The position numbers were made by a program, and so were the translations under genes. The notes beneath the pieces were generated by a model. That model saw only the letters and a program-made list of their open reading frames with translations, was not told where the DNA came from and did not search any database. Source: CAVVUC01 sp963751395 (GTDB lineage Bacteria > Verrucomicrobiota > Verrucomicrobiia > Chthoniobacterales > Chthoniobacteraceae). From it: 64,000 bases of DNA. Positions 1-8,373 of this stretch are shown piece after piece; position 1 is the stretch's first letter; each line of letters begins with the position of its first letter. The DNA lies in contig CAVVUC010000003.1 of assembly GCA_963751395.1 (NCBI GenBank), positions 372,001 through 436,000 on the forward strand, in the 5' to 3' direction.

Positions 1-1
1 A

Positions 2-787
2 GAAGTCGTGGCAACCTGCTCGCACGACACCGGCTCGGCCGTGGCGGCGGTGCCGGCGCAAGGCGACGACTGGGCTTACCTGAGTTCCGGAACCTGGTCG
101 CTCATCGGTGTCGAACTTCCAAAACCGCTCATCAACGAAAAGGCCGAGGCGCTCAACTACACGAACGAAGCCGGCTTCGGCGGAACGACACGCTTTTTGA
201 AAAACATCGTCGGCCTCTGGCTCGTTCAGGAGTGCCGACGCCGTTGGATCACCGAGGGCAAGAAAATCGAATACGTGGAAATGGACCGGCTCGCCGACGA
301 AGCCGAGCCGCTGCGCTCGATCATCAATCCAAACGCGGCGAGATTTTTGAAGCCGGACGACATGCCGGCCAAGATCCAGAGCTACTGCAAGGAGACCGGT
401 CAACCGGCGCCTCAAACTCCTGGTGAATTTGCGCGCTGCATTTATCAAAGTCTCGCACTGCTCTATCGCAAGTCGCTGGATGAGTTGGAGGCGATGACGG
501 GACGGAACATTCGTGTGCTGCACATCGTGGGTGGCGGCAGCAAGAGCAGTGAACTAAACCAATACGCCGCCAGCGCAACCGGGCGTGAAGTGATTGCCGG
601 GCCCATCGAAGCCACCGCAATCGGGAATCTGCTGATCCAGGCGATCGCTCTTGGACACCTCGATTCCCTGGCTGCTTTGAGGCAGACCGTTCGCGCGTCT
701 TTCCCGGTTAAGAGTTTCAAGCCACAGGCCTCGGCCGAATGGCAGGCGGCACTGGAGCGTTTTAACAAGCTGGATGTGCTGAGTTGA
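2..787 (+). CDS. rhaB: Rhamnulokinase (FGGY family), C-terminal part
   Basis: This is the C-terminal 261 residues of a sugar kinase; the gene begins before the window. It would phosphorylate L-rhamnulose with ATP in the cytoplasm, giving the substrate of the aldolase encoded at 7304-8367. Visible FGGY C-domain features are the SSGTWSLIGVE segment near the start and the nucleotide-binding HIVGGGSKSSELNQ stretch near residue 180, followed by a GPIEATAIGN motif. The frame is open from base 2 to TGA at 785-787. It lies 70 bp upstream of the DeoR-type gene on the same strand, as expected for a rhamnose/fucose locus. The exact ketose (rhamnulose, fuculose or xylulose) is inferred from context and family resemblance. 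Confidence 0.88.
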   Translation, partial: EVVATCSHDTGSAVAAVPAQGDDWAYLSSGTWSLIGVELPKPLINEKAEALNYTNEAGFGGTTRFLKNIVGLWLVQECRRRWITEGKKIEYVEMDRLADEAEPLRSIINPNAARFLKPDDMPAKIQSYCKETGQPAPQTPGEFARCIYQSLALLYRKSLDELEAMTGRNIRVLHIVGGGSKSSELNQYAASATGREVIAGPIEATAIGNLLIQAIALGHLDSLAALRQTVRASFPVKSFKPQASAEWQAALERFNKLDVLS

Positions 788-820
788 ACCCACGACAGCG
801 CCCGGAGCTTTCGAGCACGG

Positions 821-836
821 TGATTGACTACGATCA
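821..836 (-). promoter_or_regulatory. Operator-like site 1 for the DeoR-type regulator
   Basis: Read on the minus strand this 16-mer fits TGATCGKRGTCARTCA, the same sequence found at 1686-1701 and 1766-1781. It ends 21 bp before the GTG start of the regulator gene, and the adjacent TATAAC at 837-842 could be a -10 element. It is a plausible autoregulatory operator. The assignment rests on three matching copies around one regulator gene; binding is not shown. Confidence 0.6.
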
Positions 837-857
837 TATAACTGGCAGGATGCTTGT

Positions 858-1688
858 GTGAAGGTTCCCTTGCATATCGTGCAGGCCCGTCGGGAAAAGC
901 TGGCGCTGCTTCTCGATCAACATCGCTACCTTCCCATAAAGGAGCTTTGCCGCAGGCTTGGTGTGTCCGAGGCCACGGCCCGTCGCGATCTGGCGGTCCT
1001 CGTTCAGGAAAAGAAGATCACCCGCACCTACGGCGGGGCGTTCCCGGAGTTTAATGATCGATTCCCGTCATTTAGGGAGCGGCAGGGCAAGGCGGGCCGT
1101 GCAAAGGCGAAAATCGCCAAAGCCGCCCTCGCGTTCATCCAGCCAGATCAAGTCTGCTATTTTGATTCAGGCACGACCATTTTCGCGATCGCCGAAGCCT
1201 TCTGTGAGAACCCGGTCACGCCGCTGACGATCGTCACATCGAATCTGCCGGTCGGGGAAAAGGTCGCGTCCATCCCGGGCGTTAAAGTATTCCAAGTGGC
1301 CGGTCAGCTTTTGCATCTGCAATCCACGCTGGTGGGAGAAACGGCTCAAAAAAGCCTCGAATTCTGGAAGTTCGACATCGCGTTCCTGTCGGTGGAGGGG
1401 ATAAATGCCCAGGGGTTGTGGAATTCGGATGCGGCTATCGTCAAGCAGCAACAGGTCGTTCTCAAGCGCAGCGCGAAGAGCCTCTTTTGCGTGGACGGAT
1501 CGAAGCTGAACCATTCGGCACCGCATTTCCTGCTGGGATGGGATCAGGTCGATGGCCTGATCACAGACCTGAGCAATGAGAAACTGCTTAAAGCCGGGAT
1601 CAAGATCGGAGCAAGAGGCCAGCCTTCCGCTGGCGGAGTTTTAGAAGGGCGGGGCGACGACGAAGAATTCCCGGTTCACATTTTATGA
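858..1688 (+). CDS. DeoR-family transcriptional regulator of the BMC operon
   Basis: A 276-residue regulator. An N-terminal winged helix-turn-helix (about residues 8-60, with RRLGVSEATARRDLAVL as the recognition region) is followed by the DeoR sugar-phosphate sensing domain (about 75-250), which contains the conserved FDSGTTIFAIAEAF segment and a late CVDGSKLN motif. Start is GTG at 858, preceded by GGCAGGA at 844-850. It sits between the kinase gene and the microcompartment genes, so it probably represses the operon until a sugar-phosphate intermediate binds. Three copies of a 16-bp site flank it (821, 1686, 1766). The last 25 or so residues are unusual and follow a small inverted repeat near 1619-1635, so the C-terminus may have been extended. 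Confidence 0.88.
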   Translation: MKVPLHIVQARREKLALLLDQHRYLPIKELCRRLGVSEATARRDLAVLVQEKKITRTYGGAFPEFNDRFPSFRERQGKAGRAKAKIAKAALAFIQPDQVCYFDSGTTIFAIAEAFCENPVTPLTIVTSNLPVGEKVASIPGVKVFQVAGQLLHLQSTLVGETAQKSLEFWKFDIAFLSVEGINAQGLWNSDAAIVKQQQVVLKRSAKSLFCVDGSKLNHSAPHFLLGWDQVDGLITDLSNEKLLKAGIKIGARGQPSAGGVLEGRGDDEEFPVHIL

Positions 1689-1701
1689 TCGGGGTCAATC
1701 A
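1686..1701 (+). promoter_or_regulatory. Operator-like site 2
   Basis: A second copy of TGATCGKRGTCARTCA that overlaps the stop codon of the regulator gene. It lies 80 bp, centre to centre, from the site over the pduL promoter, a spacing that could allow looping between sites. Function is inferred from the repetition only. Confidence 0.55.
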
Positions 1702-1741
1702 TTTGAATTCGTCGGTGTCGAAAAATTTTCAAAAAATGTTG

Positions 1742-1785
1742 TTGACCTCCGAAGCGGTTTGTATATGATCGGAGTCAGTCATATA
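1742..1785 (+). promoter_or_regulatory. Candidate BMC operon promoter with overlapping operator site 3
   Basis: TTGACC (1742-1747) and TATGAT (1764-1769) are separated by 16 bp and resemble a sigma-70 promoter. The -10 box lies inside a perfect inverted repeat, TATATGA (1762-1768) and TCATATA (1779-1785), whose core is the third copy of the 16-mer at 1766-1781. A repressor bound there would cover the -10 element of the operon that starts with pduL at 1803. Confidence 0.6.
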
Positions 1786-1802
1786 ACTTTTTGTCAGGTT
1801 TA

Positions 1803-2477
1803 ATGAGCGCATCCCTCCTCCCAAATCGATCCGTCGTCGAGGCTCTCGTCCGCGAGACACTCTTCCGTCAGCTTGGCCAGTCCGCACCTTCCCAACCGGC
1901 TCCGGTGCTGATGGTCAACAGCTCTGCGCGGCACATGCACATTTCGCCGGAGAACCTGGAAACGCTCTTCGGCAAGGGCGCGGAACTGACCGTTCACAAG
2001 TGGCTCTACCAGGAAGGGCAGTTCGCTTCGCAGCAGACCGTCACACTCATCGGGCCGCGCAAGCGCATCATCCCGAATCTCCGCATTCTCGGCCCATGCC
2101 GGAATCTGACGCAGATCGAACTCGCCATCACGGATGCGGTGCAGCTCGGCATCGACATTCCGGTTAGAATGTCCGGCGACATCGAAGGCACGCCTGGTGG
2201 CTACGTGATGGGTCCGAAGGGAATGCTCGAAATGAAGAACGGGATCATCCGCGCGGCGCGTCATGTTCACATGTCGCCGGCTGACGCGAAATTTTACGGC
2301 GTGAAGCATCTCGACCGGATCACTTTGAAAGTGACGGCGAACGGCTGCAACACGCGCTTCGACGATCTCATTGTCCGCGTCGATCCCACCTTCAAGCTCG
2401 AAGTCCACATGGACACCGACGAGGCCAACGCCTGCGACCTTGAGCGGGCGACCAAGGTCGAACTTTCCAAATCTTAG
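1803..2477 (+). CDS. pduL: PduL-type phosphate propanoyltransferase
   Basis: A 224-residue enzyme that swaps CoA for phosphate on the acyl-CoA made by the aldehyde dehydrogenase, regenerating CoA inside the microcompartment and giving acyl phosphate for acetate kinase. The three metal-binding signatures of the family are visible: SARHMHIS near residue 45, AARHVHMS near 150 and EVHMDTDEAN near 200. The first 20 or so residues (SASLLPNRSVVEALVRETLF) can form an amphipathic helix of the kind that targets PduL into shells, set off from the catalytic part by an Ala/Pro-rich linker. ATG at 1803 is preferred over the in-frame TTG at 1791. It is the first gene of the operon; the BMC-H gene follows after 28 bp. 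Confidence 0.93.
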   Translation: MSASLLPNRSVVEALVRETLFRQLGQSAPSQPAPVLMVNSSARHMHISPENLETLFGKGAELTVHKWLYQEGQFASQQTVTLIGPRKRIIPNLRILGPCRNLTQIELAITDAVQLGIDIPVRMSGDIEGTPGGYVMGPKGMLEMKNGIIRAARHVHMSPADAKFYGVKHLDRITLKVTANGCNTRFDDLIVRVDPTFKLEVHMDTDEANACDLERATKVELSKS

Positions 2478-2505
2478 TTAACCAAACACCAAACAAAACA
2501 AACAC

Positions 2506-2775
2506 ATGAGCGAAGCAATCGGACTAATCGAAACGCGCGGCTACGTGGGCCTGGTGGAAGCCAGTGATGCCATGGTCAAAGCCGCGAACGTGCAACTAAT
2601 CAAATCCATCCCGATCGGCGGCTCGCTGATCACCACCATCGTCCAGGGCGATGTCGGCAGCGTCAAGGCCGCCGTCGAAGCCGGAAAGGAAGCGGCGACC
2701 CGCGTGGGCAACCTCGTCGCGTCACACGTCATCGCCCGGCCCTCGCCGGAGCTGGTCAAATTTTTCACCAACTAA
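2506..2775 (+). CDS. BMC-H shell hexamer protein, copy 1
   Basis: An 89-residue single BMC domain (Pfam BMC fold) covering the whole protein, from AIGLIETRGYVGLVEASDAM to HVIARPSPEL. Proteins of this kind form flat hexamers that tile microcompartment facets. The expected pore loop reads SIPIGGSLIT, different from the two other BMC-H proteins here. It lies 28 bp after pduL and 20 bp before a second BMC-H gene, so it is clearly in the operon. It is at the short end of the family, with almost no C-terminal extension. Confidence 0.95.
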   Translation: MSEAIGLIETRGYVGLVEASDAMVKAANVQLIKSIPIGGSLITTIVQGDVGSVKAAVEAGKEAATRVGNLVASHVIARPSPELVKFFTN

Positions 2776-2795
2776 CCTCGAAAGGACATAACATC

Positions 2796-3098
2796 ATGGC
2801 TGGACAAGCAATCGGAATGATCGAAACCAAAGGCCTCATCGCGCAGTTCGAAGCGACTGACGCAATGTTGAAGGCCGCGAACGTGGAACTCATCGGCTGG
2901 GAAAAAATCGGCTCGGGCAACGTCACCGTCTTTGTGCGTGGCGATGTCGCGGCCGTGAAAGCCGCCGTCGAAGCCGGAGCAACGGCAGCGAGCGCGATCG
3001 GCGAAGTGGTCGCCGTTCACGTGATCCCGCGTCCGCACGACGACCTCAAGGGTCTGGGCAAATTCCTCGTCGGCAAACCTGCGACTGCCGGGAAGTAA
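2796..3098 (+). CDS. BMC-H shell hexamer protein, copy 2
   Basis: A 100-residue single-domain shell protein. AIGMIETKGLIAQFEATDAM opens the BMC fold and HVIPRPHDDL closes it. The pore loop EKIGSGNVTV has the classic G-S-G type seen in major hexamers such as PduA. An AAGGACAT-type stretch about 10 bases upstream could serve as ribosome binding site. A C-terminal tail of about 14 residues (LGKFLVGKPATAGK) distinguishes it from copy 1. It is probably a major facet protein. Confidence 0.95.
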   Translation: MAGQAIGMIETKGLIAQFEATDAMLKAANVELIGWEKIGSGNVTVFVRGDVAAVKAAVEAGATAASAIGEVVAVHVIPRPHDDLKGLGKFLVGKPATAGK

Positions 3099-3137
3099 CG
3101 CGAACCAACGCGCTCGAAAAGCTCGCGGAAACACCGC

Positions 3138-3228
3138 GTCATTCCGAGCGCAGCGAGGAATCCAGCAAACCACGCCAAGCGTGAAATGTGAGATCCTTCG
3201 GCTCCGCTAAAGCTTCGCTCAGAATGAC
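3138..3228. repeat. Palindromic intergenic element (GTCATTCYGAGCG type)
   Basis: Imperfect inverted arms at 3138-3162 and 3192-3228 lie between BMC-H and acetate kinase. The left arm begins GTCATTCCGAGCGCAGCGAG. The same family occurs as a perfect 25-bp inverted repeat at 9317-9341/9371-9395. It can form a long hairpin in the transcript and may attenuate or stabilise the mRNA within the operon; it also resembles REP-type mobile palindromes. Confidence 0.75.
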
Positions 3229-3241
3229 ACGCCATTAAGTA

Positions 3242-4435
3242 ATGACACCGAACAAAATTCTCGTCGCAAACATCGGCAGCACCTCGTTCAAGTTCCGCTT
3301 GATCGAGATGCCCGCCGAGCGCGTTCTCGCCAAGGGCGGCGATCGAGCGCATTGGCGCGACGGAATCGTCCGTTCAAGTTTCAGATCGGCAGCGAGCCGG
3401 AGCAGAAAGGCTCGGGCTCGTTCGCCGGATCATGGCGCGGCGATCGAGTTCATCGAGAAAGCACTTGGCGGGTTCACCGACCTTGCCGCTGTCGGCTTCA
3501 AGCCGGTGATGGCGCTCGCGACATGAGCGGCACGCAGTTTCTCGACGAGAAGGTTCTGCGTGCGATGGAGGAATTCAACACCCTCCTTCCGGCGCACAAC
3601 CCGCCTTACATCGCCGGCGTCCGCACATTCAACAAACTCTATCCCGTCGCTGCCGTGCATCGGCACATTCGAGACGGCGTTCTACGACGAAGTCCCGCCG
3701 GTCAACCGCCGCTTCCCTGTGCCGCTCGAGTGGGAGGAGAAATACGGCATCCGGCGTCTCGGTTTCCACGGCGCAAGCCATCGCTACGTCACCCAGCGCT
3801 GCGCCGAACTGCGCGGCACCGACAAGCTGCGCCTCATCTCGTGTCACCTCGGCGGCAGTTCGTCGATTGCCGCAGTTCGCAACGGCAAGGCGATCGACTC
3901 TAGCTGGGGCATGACGCCGCAGAGCGGTCTGCCGCAGAACAACCGCGTCGGCGACTTCGATGTCTTCGCTTTCATCTACGTCGCGCGCGATCTGGGTCTC
4001 GGCATCGATGCCGCGGAAAAGGCACTGACCACACAGGCCGGCCTCAAAGGCATGTCCGGCCTCGCATCCGGCGACATGCGCGACCTTCGCGAGGCCGCCA
4101 ATAAGGGCAACGTGAACGCACAGGTCGCGCTCGATGTTTTCGTCGCTGCCATCCGCAAATACATCGGCCAGTTCCTCGTCGAGATGAACGGTGCCGACGT
4201 CCTCATTTTCACCGCCGGCATCGGCGAGAACGAAGCCGCCATCCGCGAGAGCGTCTGCGCGGATCTCGATTTCTGCGGCCTCAAACTGGACCGCGAACTC
4301 AACGCCAAAACCCGCGCCACGGAAGCGATCCTTTCGACGCCCGACTCGAAAATCGAAGTCCGCGTCATCCCCACCAACGAAGAAATCATCATCGCCCGCA
4401 ACGCGTGGCAGAAACTTTCCACAGCAAACAGTTAA
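3242..4435 (+). CDS. ackA: Acetate/propionate kinase, disrupted by several frameshifts
   Basis: This would make ATP from the acyl phosphate delivered by PduL. The reading frame starts at 3242 (MTPNKILVANIGSTSFKFRL, the ASKHA phosphate-1 region) and ends in the frame of 4435. To follow the family sequence the frame must shift at least four or five times between about 3343 and 3665: after LAKGG, near 3381, near 3436, near 3513, and at 3660 where a single extra C separates AAV from IGTFETAF. From 3665 on the frame is intact and includes FHGASHRYV, HLGGSSSIAAV and FTAGIGENEA. Either the region was badly sequenced or the gene is decaying. Its place between shell genes fits PVM-type loci. Confidence 0.8.
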
Positions 4436-4455
4436 ACAAAAAACAACACACCAAT

Positions 4456-4737
4456 ATGGCACAACAAGCACTCGGAATGATCGAAACCCGCGGCCTCATC
4501 GCACTCGTTGAGGCAACAGACGCGATGCTCAAATCGGCCAACGTCGAACTCGTCGGCCCGATGACCCAGGTCGGCAACGCAATGGTGACCGTCTGCGTCA
4601 CCGGCGATGTCGCCGCCGTCAAAGCCGCGACCGAAGCCGGCAAGACCGCCGCGCAATCCCTCGGCGAAGTCGTCAGCGTCAGCGTCATCGCCCGCCCGCA
4701 CAACGACCTCGGCGCGGTATTGCCGAAGGCAAAGTAA
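4456..4737 (+). CDS. BMC-H shell hexamer protein, copy 3
   Basis: A 93-residue single BMC domain starting at ATG 4456 (MAQQALGMIETRGLIALVEA). The longer in-frame start at 4405 would overlap the acetate kinase end and lacks homology. It is close to copy 2, but the pore-loop region reads TQVGNAMVTV, without the GSG or GGS signature of the other two. It may therefore form a hexamer with a different pore selectivity. It lies 20 bp after acetate kinase and 78 bp before the first BMC-P gene. Confidence 0.94.
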   Translation: MAQQALGMIETRGLIALVEATDAMLKSANVELVGPMTQVGNAMVTVCVTGDVAAVKAATEAGKTAAQSLGEVVSVSVIARPHNDLGAVLPKAK

Positions 4738-4785
4738 TCGGCTTCGACCGCCGGAAGGAACGAAGAGCCGCTCATCGGACACTTC

Positions 4786-4810
4786 CGCATTCCGCGTTCC
4801 GCAATCCCAC
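4786..4810. repeat. Short tandem repeat of ATTCCGC type
   Basis: Imperfect 7-bp units (TTCCGC ATTCCGC GTTCCGC AATCCC) lie just before the BMC-P start at 4816. The perfect four-copy version is at 57720-57747 inside hrpB. No function is visible. Confidence 0.5.
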
Positions 4811-4815
4811 TTCCT

Positions 4816-5124
4816 ATGATTCTGGCCCGCGTAGAAGGCAGCATCGTCGCGACGAAAAAGAACGCGAAGATGACCGGGAACAAATTCCTCGTCGTCCGCC
4901 CGCTCGTGCTCGACTCGCCCAAGGCGACGGAATTCCGTCCCGGCACGAGCACGCTCGTCGCCGTGGATTCGCTCGGCGCGGGCGAAGGCGAAGTCGTCCT
5001 CGTCGTGCAAGGCAGTTCCGCGCGGCTCGGAGCGGACGACAAAGACTCGCCCGTGGACGCCGTGGTTATCGGGATCGTGGACACGGTCGATCTCGGCAAA
5101 CAAATCATCTACCGCACTCAATAG
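4816..5124 (+). CDS. BMC-P pentamer vertex protein (EutN/CcmL), copy 1
   Basis: A 102-residue EutN/CcmL-fold protein that would form pentamers capping the shell vertices. Family features are the opening MILARVEGSIVATKKNAKM, the central LVAVDSLGAGEGEVVLVVQG with its conserved glycines, and the closing VVIGIVDTVDL. It is the first of three BMC-P genes in the operon; three is typical of PVM-type loci. It is 12 bp upstream of the aldehyde dehydrogenase gene. Confidence 0.95.
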   Translation: MILARVEGSIVATKKNAKMTGNKFLVVRPLVLDSPKATEFRPGTSTLVAVDSLGAGEGEVVLVVQGSSARLGADDKDSPVDAVVIGIVDTVDLGKQIIYRTQ

Positions 5125-5136
5125 AAGTAATCCCTT

Positions 5137-6568
5137 ATGGCAACGATTGACGAAAGACTTGTATCGAAAGTGGTGAGCGAAGTGCTCGCCCGATTGCAGA
5201 CACAGACGCTGGTCGCCAAATCCGGCACCACCAATTTTGGCGTCTATGAGAACATGAACGACGCGGTGGAAGCCGCGCATCGCTCGTTCGAGAAACTGCG
5301 CGAACTCGGTGTGTCGGCGCGCAGGAAAGCCATCGGCGTCATCCGCCGCCTCTGCGTTGCCAACGCGAAGGAATGGGGAACCATCGAGTTCGACGAGACG
5401 AAAATCGGCCGCCTCGACCACAAGATCGAGAAGCTGAAAATCTGCGGCGACCTCGTGCCGGGAGTCGAGGCTCTCGAACGCCAGGCTTACAGCGGCGACT
5501 TCGGACTCACGATCATCGACTTCGCGCCGTGGGGTGTGATCGGCGCGGTGACGCCATCGACGCACAGCGTGCCGACGCTCACCGGCAACGCCATCAACAT
5601 CATCGCCGCCGGAAACTCCGTCGTTTACAACACCCATCCCGCCGCCGCGAACTGCGCCGCGATTGCCATCCGCGCTTACAACGAAGCGATCTTCCAGGAA
5701 ACCGGCATCTCCGATTTGCTGACGACCGTCGTCAAGCCGACGCTCGAAACCTTCGACCAGATGTGCAAGCACCCGCAAGGTCAAGCTGCTGTGCGTCACC
5801 GGCGGTCCGGCTGTCGTCGCCGCCGCGATGAAAACCGGCAAGCGCGCCGTCTGCGCCGGCCCCGGCAATCCGCCGGTCGTCGTCGATGAAACCGCCGATC
5901 TCGAACGCGCGGCGAAGTCGATCATCCAGGGCGCGGCCTACGACAACAACCTGCTCTGCATCGGCGAGAAGGAAGTGTTCGTCGTCGAGTCCGTGGCGGA
6001 CAAACTGATTGCCGAATTGAAGAAAGCCGGCGCGGTGCAGCTCGATGCCGCCCAAGTCGAGGCGCTCGCGGACAAAGCATTCGTATTTCCGCAGGGCAAA
6101 GGCGCGGGCTGCCCGCATCCCGTCGTCAACCGCGATCTCGTCGGGCGCGACGCCGCGGTGCTGGCAAAGGCCATCGGCCTCAACGTGCCGCCTGCGACGC
6201 AGTTGCTTTTCGGCGAAACGAAAGCCGATCACATTTTTGTCGATGAAGAGCAGATGATGCCGTTCATCCCGATCGTGCGCGTGCCGAACGTGGATGTCGC
6301 GATCGAGGAGGCAATCCACGCCGAGCACGGCTACAAGCACACCGCCGTGATGCATTCGCAGAACATCCGCAACCTCACCAAGATGGCGCAGGCCGTGGAC
6401 ACGACGCTCTTCATCAAGAACGGCCCGTGCATGACCGGCCTCGGCCTCGGCGGCGAAGGCTTCCTGAGCTTCAGCATCGCCACGCCAACCGGCGAAGGCG
6501 TGACCACGCCGATGACCTTCACCCGCTCACGCCGCTGCGTGATGGTCGAGAAGTTGAACCTGTATTGA
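5137..6568 (+). CDS. CoA-acylating aldehyde dehydrogenase of the BMC (one frameshift)
   Basis: A PduP/EutE-like dehydrogenase that oxidises the aldehyde (lactaldehyde-derived or propionaldehyde) to acyl-CoA with NAD inside the shell. The first 22 residues (MATIDERLVSKVVSEVLARL) resemble an amphipathic encapsulation helix, followed by a linker. The nucleotide-binding and catalytic body includes DFAPWGVIGAVTPSTH. The likely catalytic cysteine is in NNLLCIGEKE, and the family motif GLGLGGEGFLSF lies near the C-terminus. The frame breaks once near 5778, after MCKHP: the first part runs 5137-5889 and the second resumes before 5828 with KTGKRAVCAGPGNPP. Joined, the length (about 476 aa) is normal, so a single indel (error or mutation) is likely. 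Confidence 0.88.
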
Positions 6569-6742
6569 ATGACGAAGCACGAATGACGAATGACGAAACA
6601 ATGACGAAGTCCGAAGTCCGAATGGAACTCCCGTTCGTCACGTCTGTGCCTTTCCCGCGTGTTGAATGCCACAGTCGTGCTGGGCTGCATCGCCATTCTG
6701 GTTTCGTCATTCATTCGTCATTCGTCATTCATCATTCGTCAT
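6566..6742. repeat. Inverted element built of 7-bp GAATGAC units
   Basis: Left arm 6566-6611 contains repeated GAATGAC/CAATGAC units; right arm 6701-6742 contains the complementary GTCATTC units. The element separates the aldehyde dehydrogenase stop from the next BMC-P gene within the operon. A related array is at 63207-63298. The unit length of 7 is shared with other repeats in this window. Confidence 0.7.
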
Positions 6743-6761
6743 TTTTACGGAGATCGTTTTA

Positions 6762-7025
6762 ATGCGAACAGCTGTCATCCACGGCCACGTCACCTCGACG
6801 GTCAAGCACAAGAGCCTCGAAGGCTGGCGGCTGTTGATCGCGGTGCCGGAGAGCCCGGACCTTGCGCCGCAGATCGTGATCGACAACCTCGGCGCCGGCA
6901 TCGGGCAGCGCGTGCTGATTTCCAGCGACGGCAGCGAGTCGCGGAAAATGGTGCGCGACGAACTCAGTCCCGCGCGCTGGAACGTGGTCGGGATCATCGA
7001 TCCGGAAAGGACGCTCGCCTTATGA
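6762..7025 (+). CDS. BMC-P pentamer vertex protein, copy 2
   Basis: An 87-residue EutN/CcmL-fold protein: MRTAVIHGHVTSTVKHKSLE, then WRLLIAVPE, a glycine-containing VIDNLGAGIGQRVLISSDG, and VVGIIDPERTLAL. ATG 6762 is chosen because ACGGAGA at 6747-6753 is well placed as ribosome binding site and upstream sequence is repeat DNA. Its stop overlaps the start of the third BMC-P gene (ATGA at 7022-7025), indicating translational coupling. Confidence 0.93.
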   Translation: MRTAVIHGHVTSTVKHKSLEGWRLLIAVPESPDLAPQIVIDNLGAGIGQRVLISSDGSESRKMVRDELSPARWNVVGIIDPERTLAL

Positions 7026-7300
7026 GAATGGGCACTGTCGTCGGTCGCGTGACCTTGTCGGTTCGCACGAAGAAATTCGTCGGCGAGCGGCTGATGCTCA
7101 CGCTGCCGTGGCGCGTTGAGACTTTTGGCGGAGAAAAAAAATACGACCCCGCCATCGTCGTCTATGACCAGCTCGGCGCGAATGTCGGGCAGGACATCGC
7201 GATCAGCGAAGGCCGCGAAGCCGCGTGCCCGTTTCCAAAACCAACCCCGGTCGATGCCTACTGCGCAGCGCTCGTCGATGAGATTTATTACAAGGAGTAA
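7022..7300 (+). CDS. BMC-P pentamer vertex protein, copy 3
   Basis: A 92-residue EutN/CcmL-fold protein: MGTVVGRVTLSVRTKKFVGE at the start and AIVVYDQLGANVGQDIAISEG in the middle. It has a longer C-terminal tail (CPFPKPTPVDAYCAALVDEI) than copies 1 and 2. ATG 7022 overlaps the previous stop; ATG 7028 is an alternative. It is followed 3 bp later by the aldolase gene. Three distinct BMC-P paralogues suggest different vertex types or assembly roles. Confidence 0.93.
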   Translation: MRMGTVVGRVTLSVRTKKFVGERLMLTLPWRVETFGGEKKYDPAIVVYDQLGANVGQDIAISEGREAACPFPKPTPVDAYCAALVDEIYYKE

Positions 7301-7303
7301 ACT

Positions 7304-8367
7304 ATGAACCTATTCGCACAAAAAGAAGCCGAAGCCTTCGTCAAAACCGGAGCCAAAGAGTTCCGATACAACCGCGACACGCGGCTCACGCCGGGCGCAA
7401 AAGACGTCCTGACCGAATCCGGCATCAAGATCGTTTTCGACGCCGGTGCCGCTGCAAAGCCGCTGCTGCTGCATCCCCGGCCGTTGGGACGAATGTCGCC
7501 ACGGATGACGCGAAACTTTTCAACTCGCCGGAGGCGCAATCGCTCAAGCAGCAAATCTGCGACATCGGTCGCCGCATCTGGGCGCGCGAATACTGCGACG
7601 GAAACGGCGGAAACATCTCGTGCCGTCTCGCGCCGGATCGTTTCATCGTCACGCCGACCGGCGTCAGCAAAGGGTTCATGACGCCTGAGATGTTGACGCT
7701 CGTGGACGGCAAAGGAAACCAGCTCGCCGGCACATGGAAGCGTTCGAGCGAATTCACCACGCACCTCGCGATCTACAACGCGGTGCCCGAGGCGTTCTCG
7801 GTCTGCCACGCGCATCCCTGCCACGCGGGCGCGTTCGCGATCAAGGAACTGCCGCCGCCACCGCGCTTGATTCCCGAGCTGGAAGTCTTCGTCGGCCAGG
7901 TCGCCGTCGCGCATTACGAAACTCCCGGCTCGCCGGAGATCGCCGCATCGATCACCCCGCTCGCGCCGAAACATCAGTCGATCATCATGGGCTGCCACGG
8001 CGTCATCTGCTGGGGCAAATCGGTCGAGGACGCCTATTTCAAAATGGAGATCACCGATGCGTATTGCCGCACCGTCATTCTCGCGCAGTCGCTGCCGGGC
8101 GCGGCTTCGATCCCGTGCGACAAACTTGACGATCTGCTCGCGATGAAAAAGACGATGGGCCTTCCCGACAGTCGCTACGACTTCAAGCCGGCGGAACTCT
8201 GCGAAGTCGATCCGTGGACGCAGATGTGCGGCTCGCACGGCTGCTCGTCGCCCGTGACGCCGTGGAATCCGATGACTCCGGACGCCAACGCGCCCGCGAG
8301 CAGCGCCGAAATGGAGGCGCTCGTTCAGAAACTCACCGACGAAATCGTCGCAAACCTCAAGAAGTAA
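7304..8367 (+). CDS. Class II aldolase (fuculose/rhamnulose phosphate type) of the BMC, one frameshift
   Basis: This cleaves L-fuculose- or L-rhamnulose-1-phosphate into lactaldehyde and dihydroxyacetone phosphate. The catalytic part has class II zinc ligands: SVCHAHPCHAG and, about 70 residues later, IMGCHGVICWGKS. An N-terminal extension of roughly 50 residues (RLTPGAKDVLTESGIKIVFD) precedes the enzyme, followed by an Ala-rich stretch. It resembles the targeting or linker extensions of BMC enzymes. The frame shifts once near 7445-7490: the first part is 7304 to about 7450, the rest is in the frame of 7678-8367. Without the shift the protein would be about 354 aa. Confidence 0.85.
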
Positions 8368-8373
8368 ATTCTC

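Noticed and set aside
6566..6742. CRISPR array
   Set aside because: The units are 7 bp, contiguous and inverted between arms, with no spacers or cas genes.
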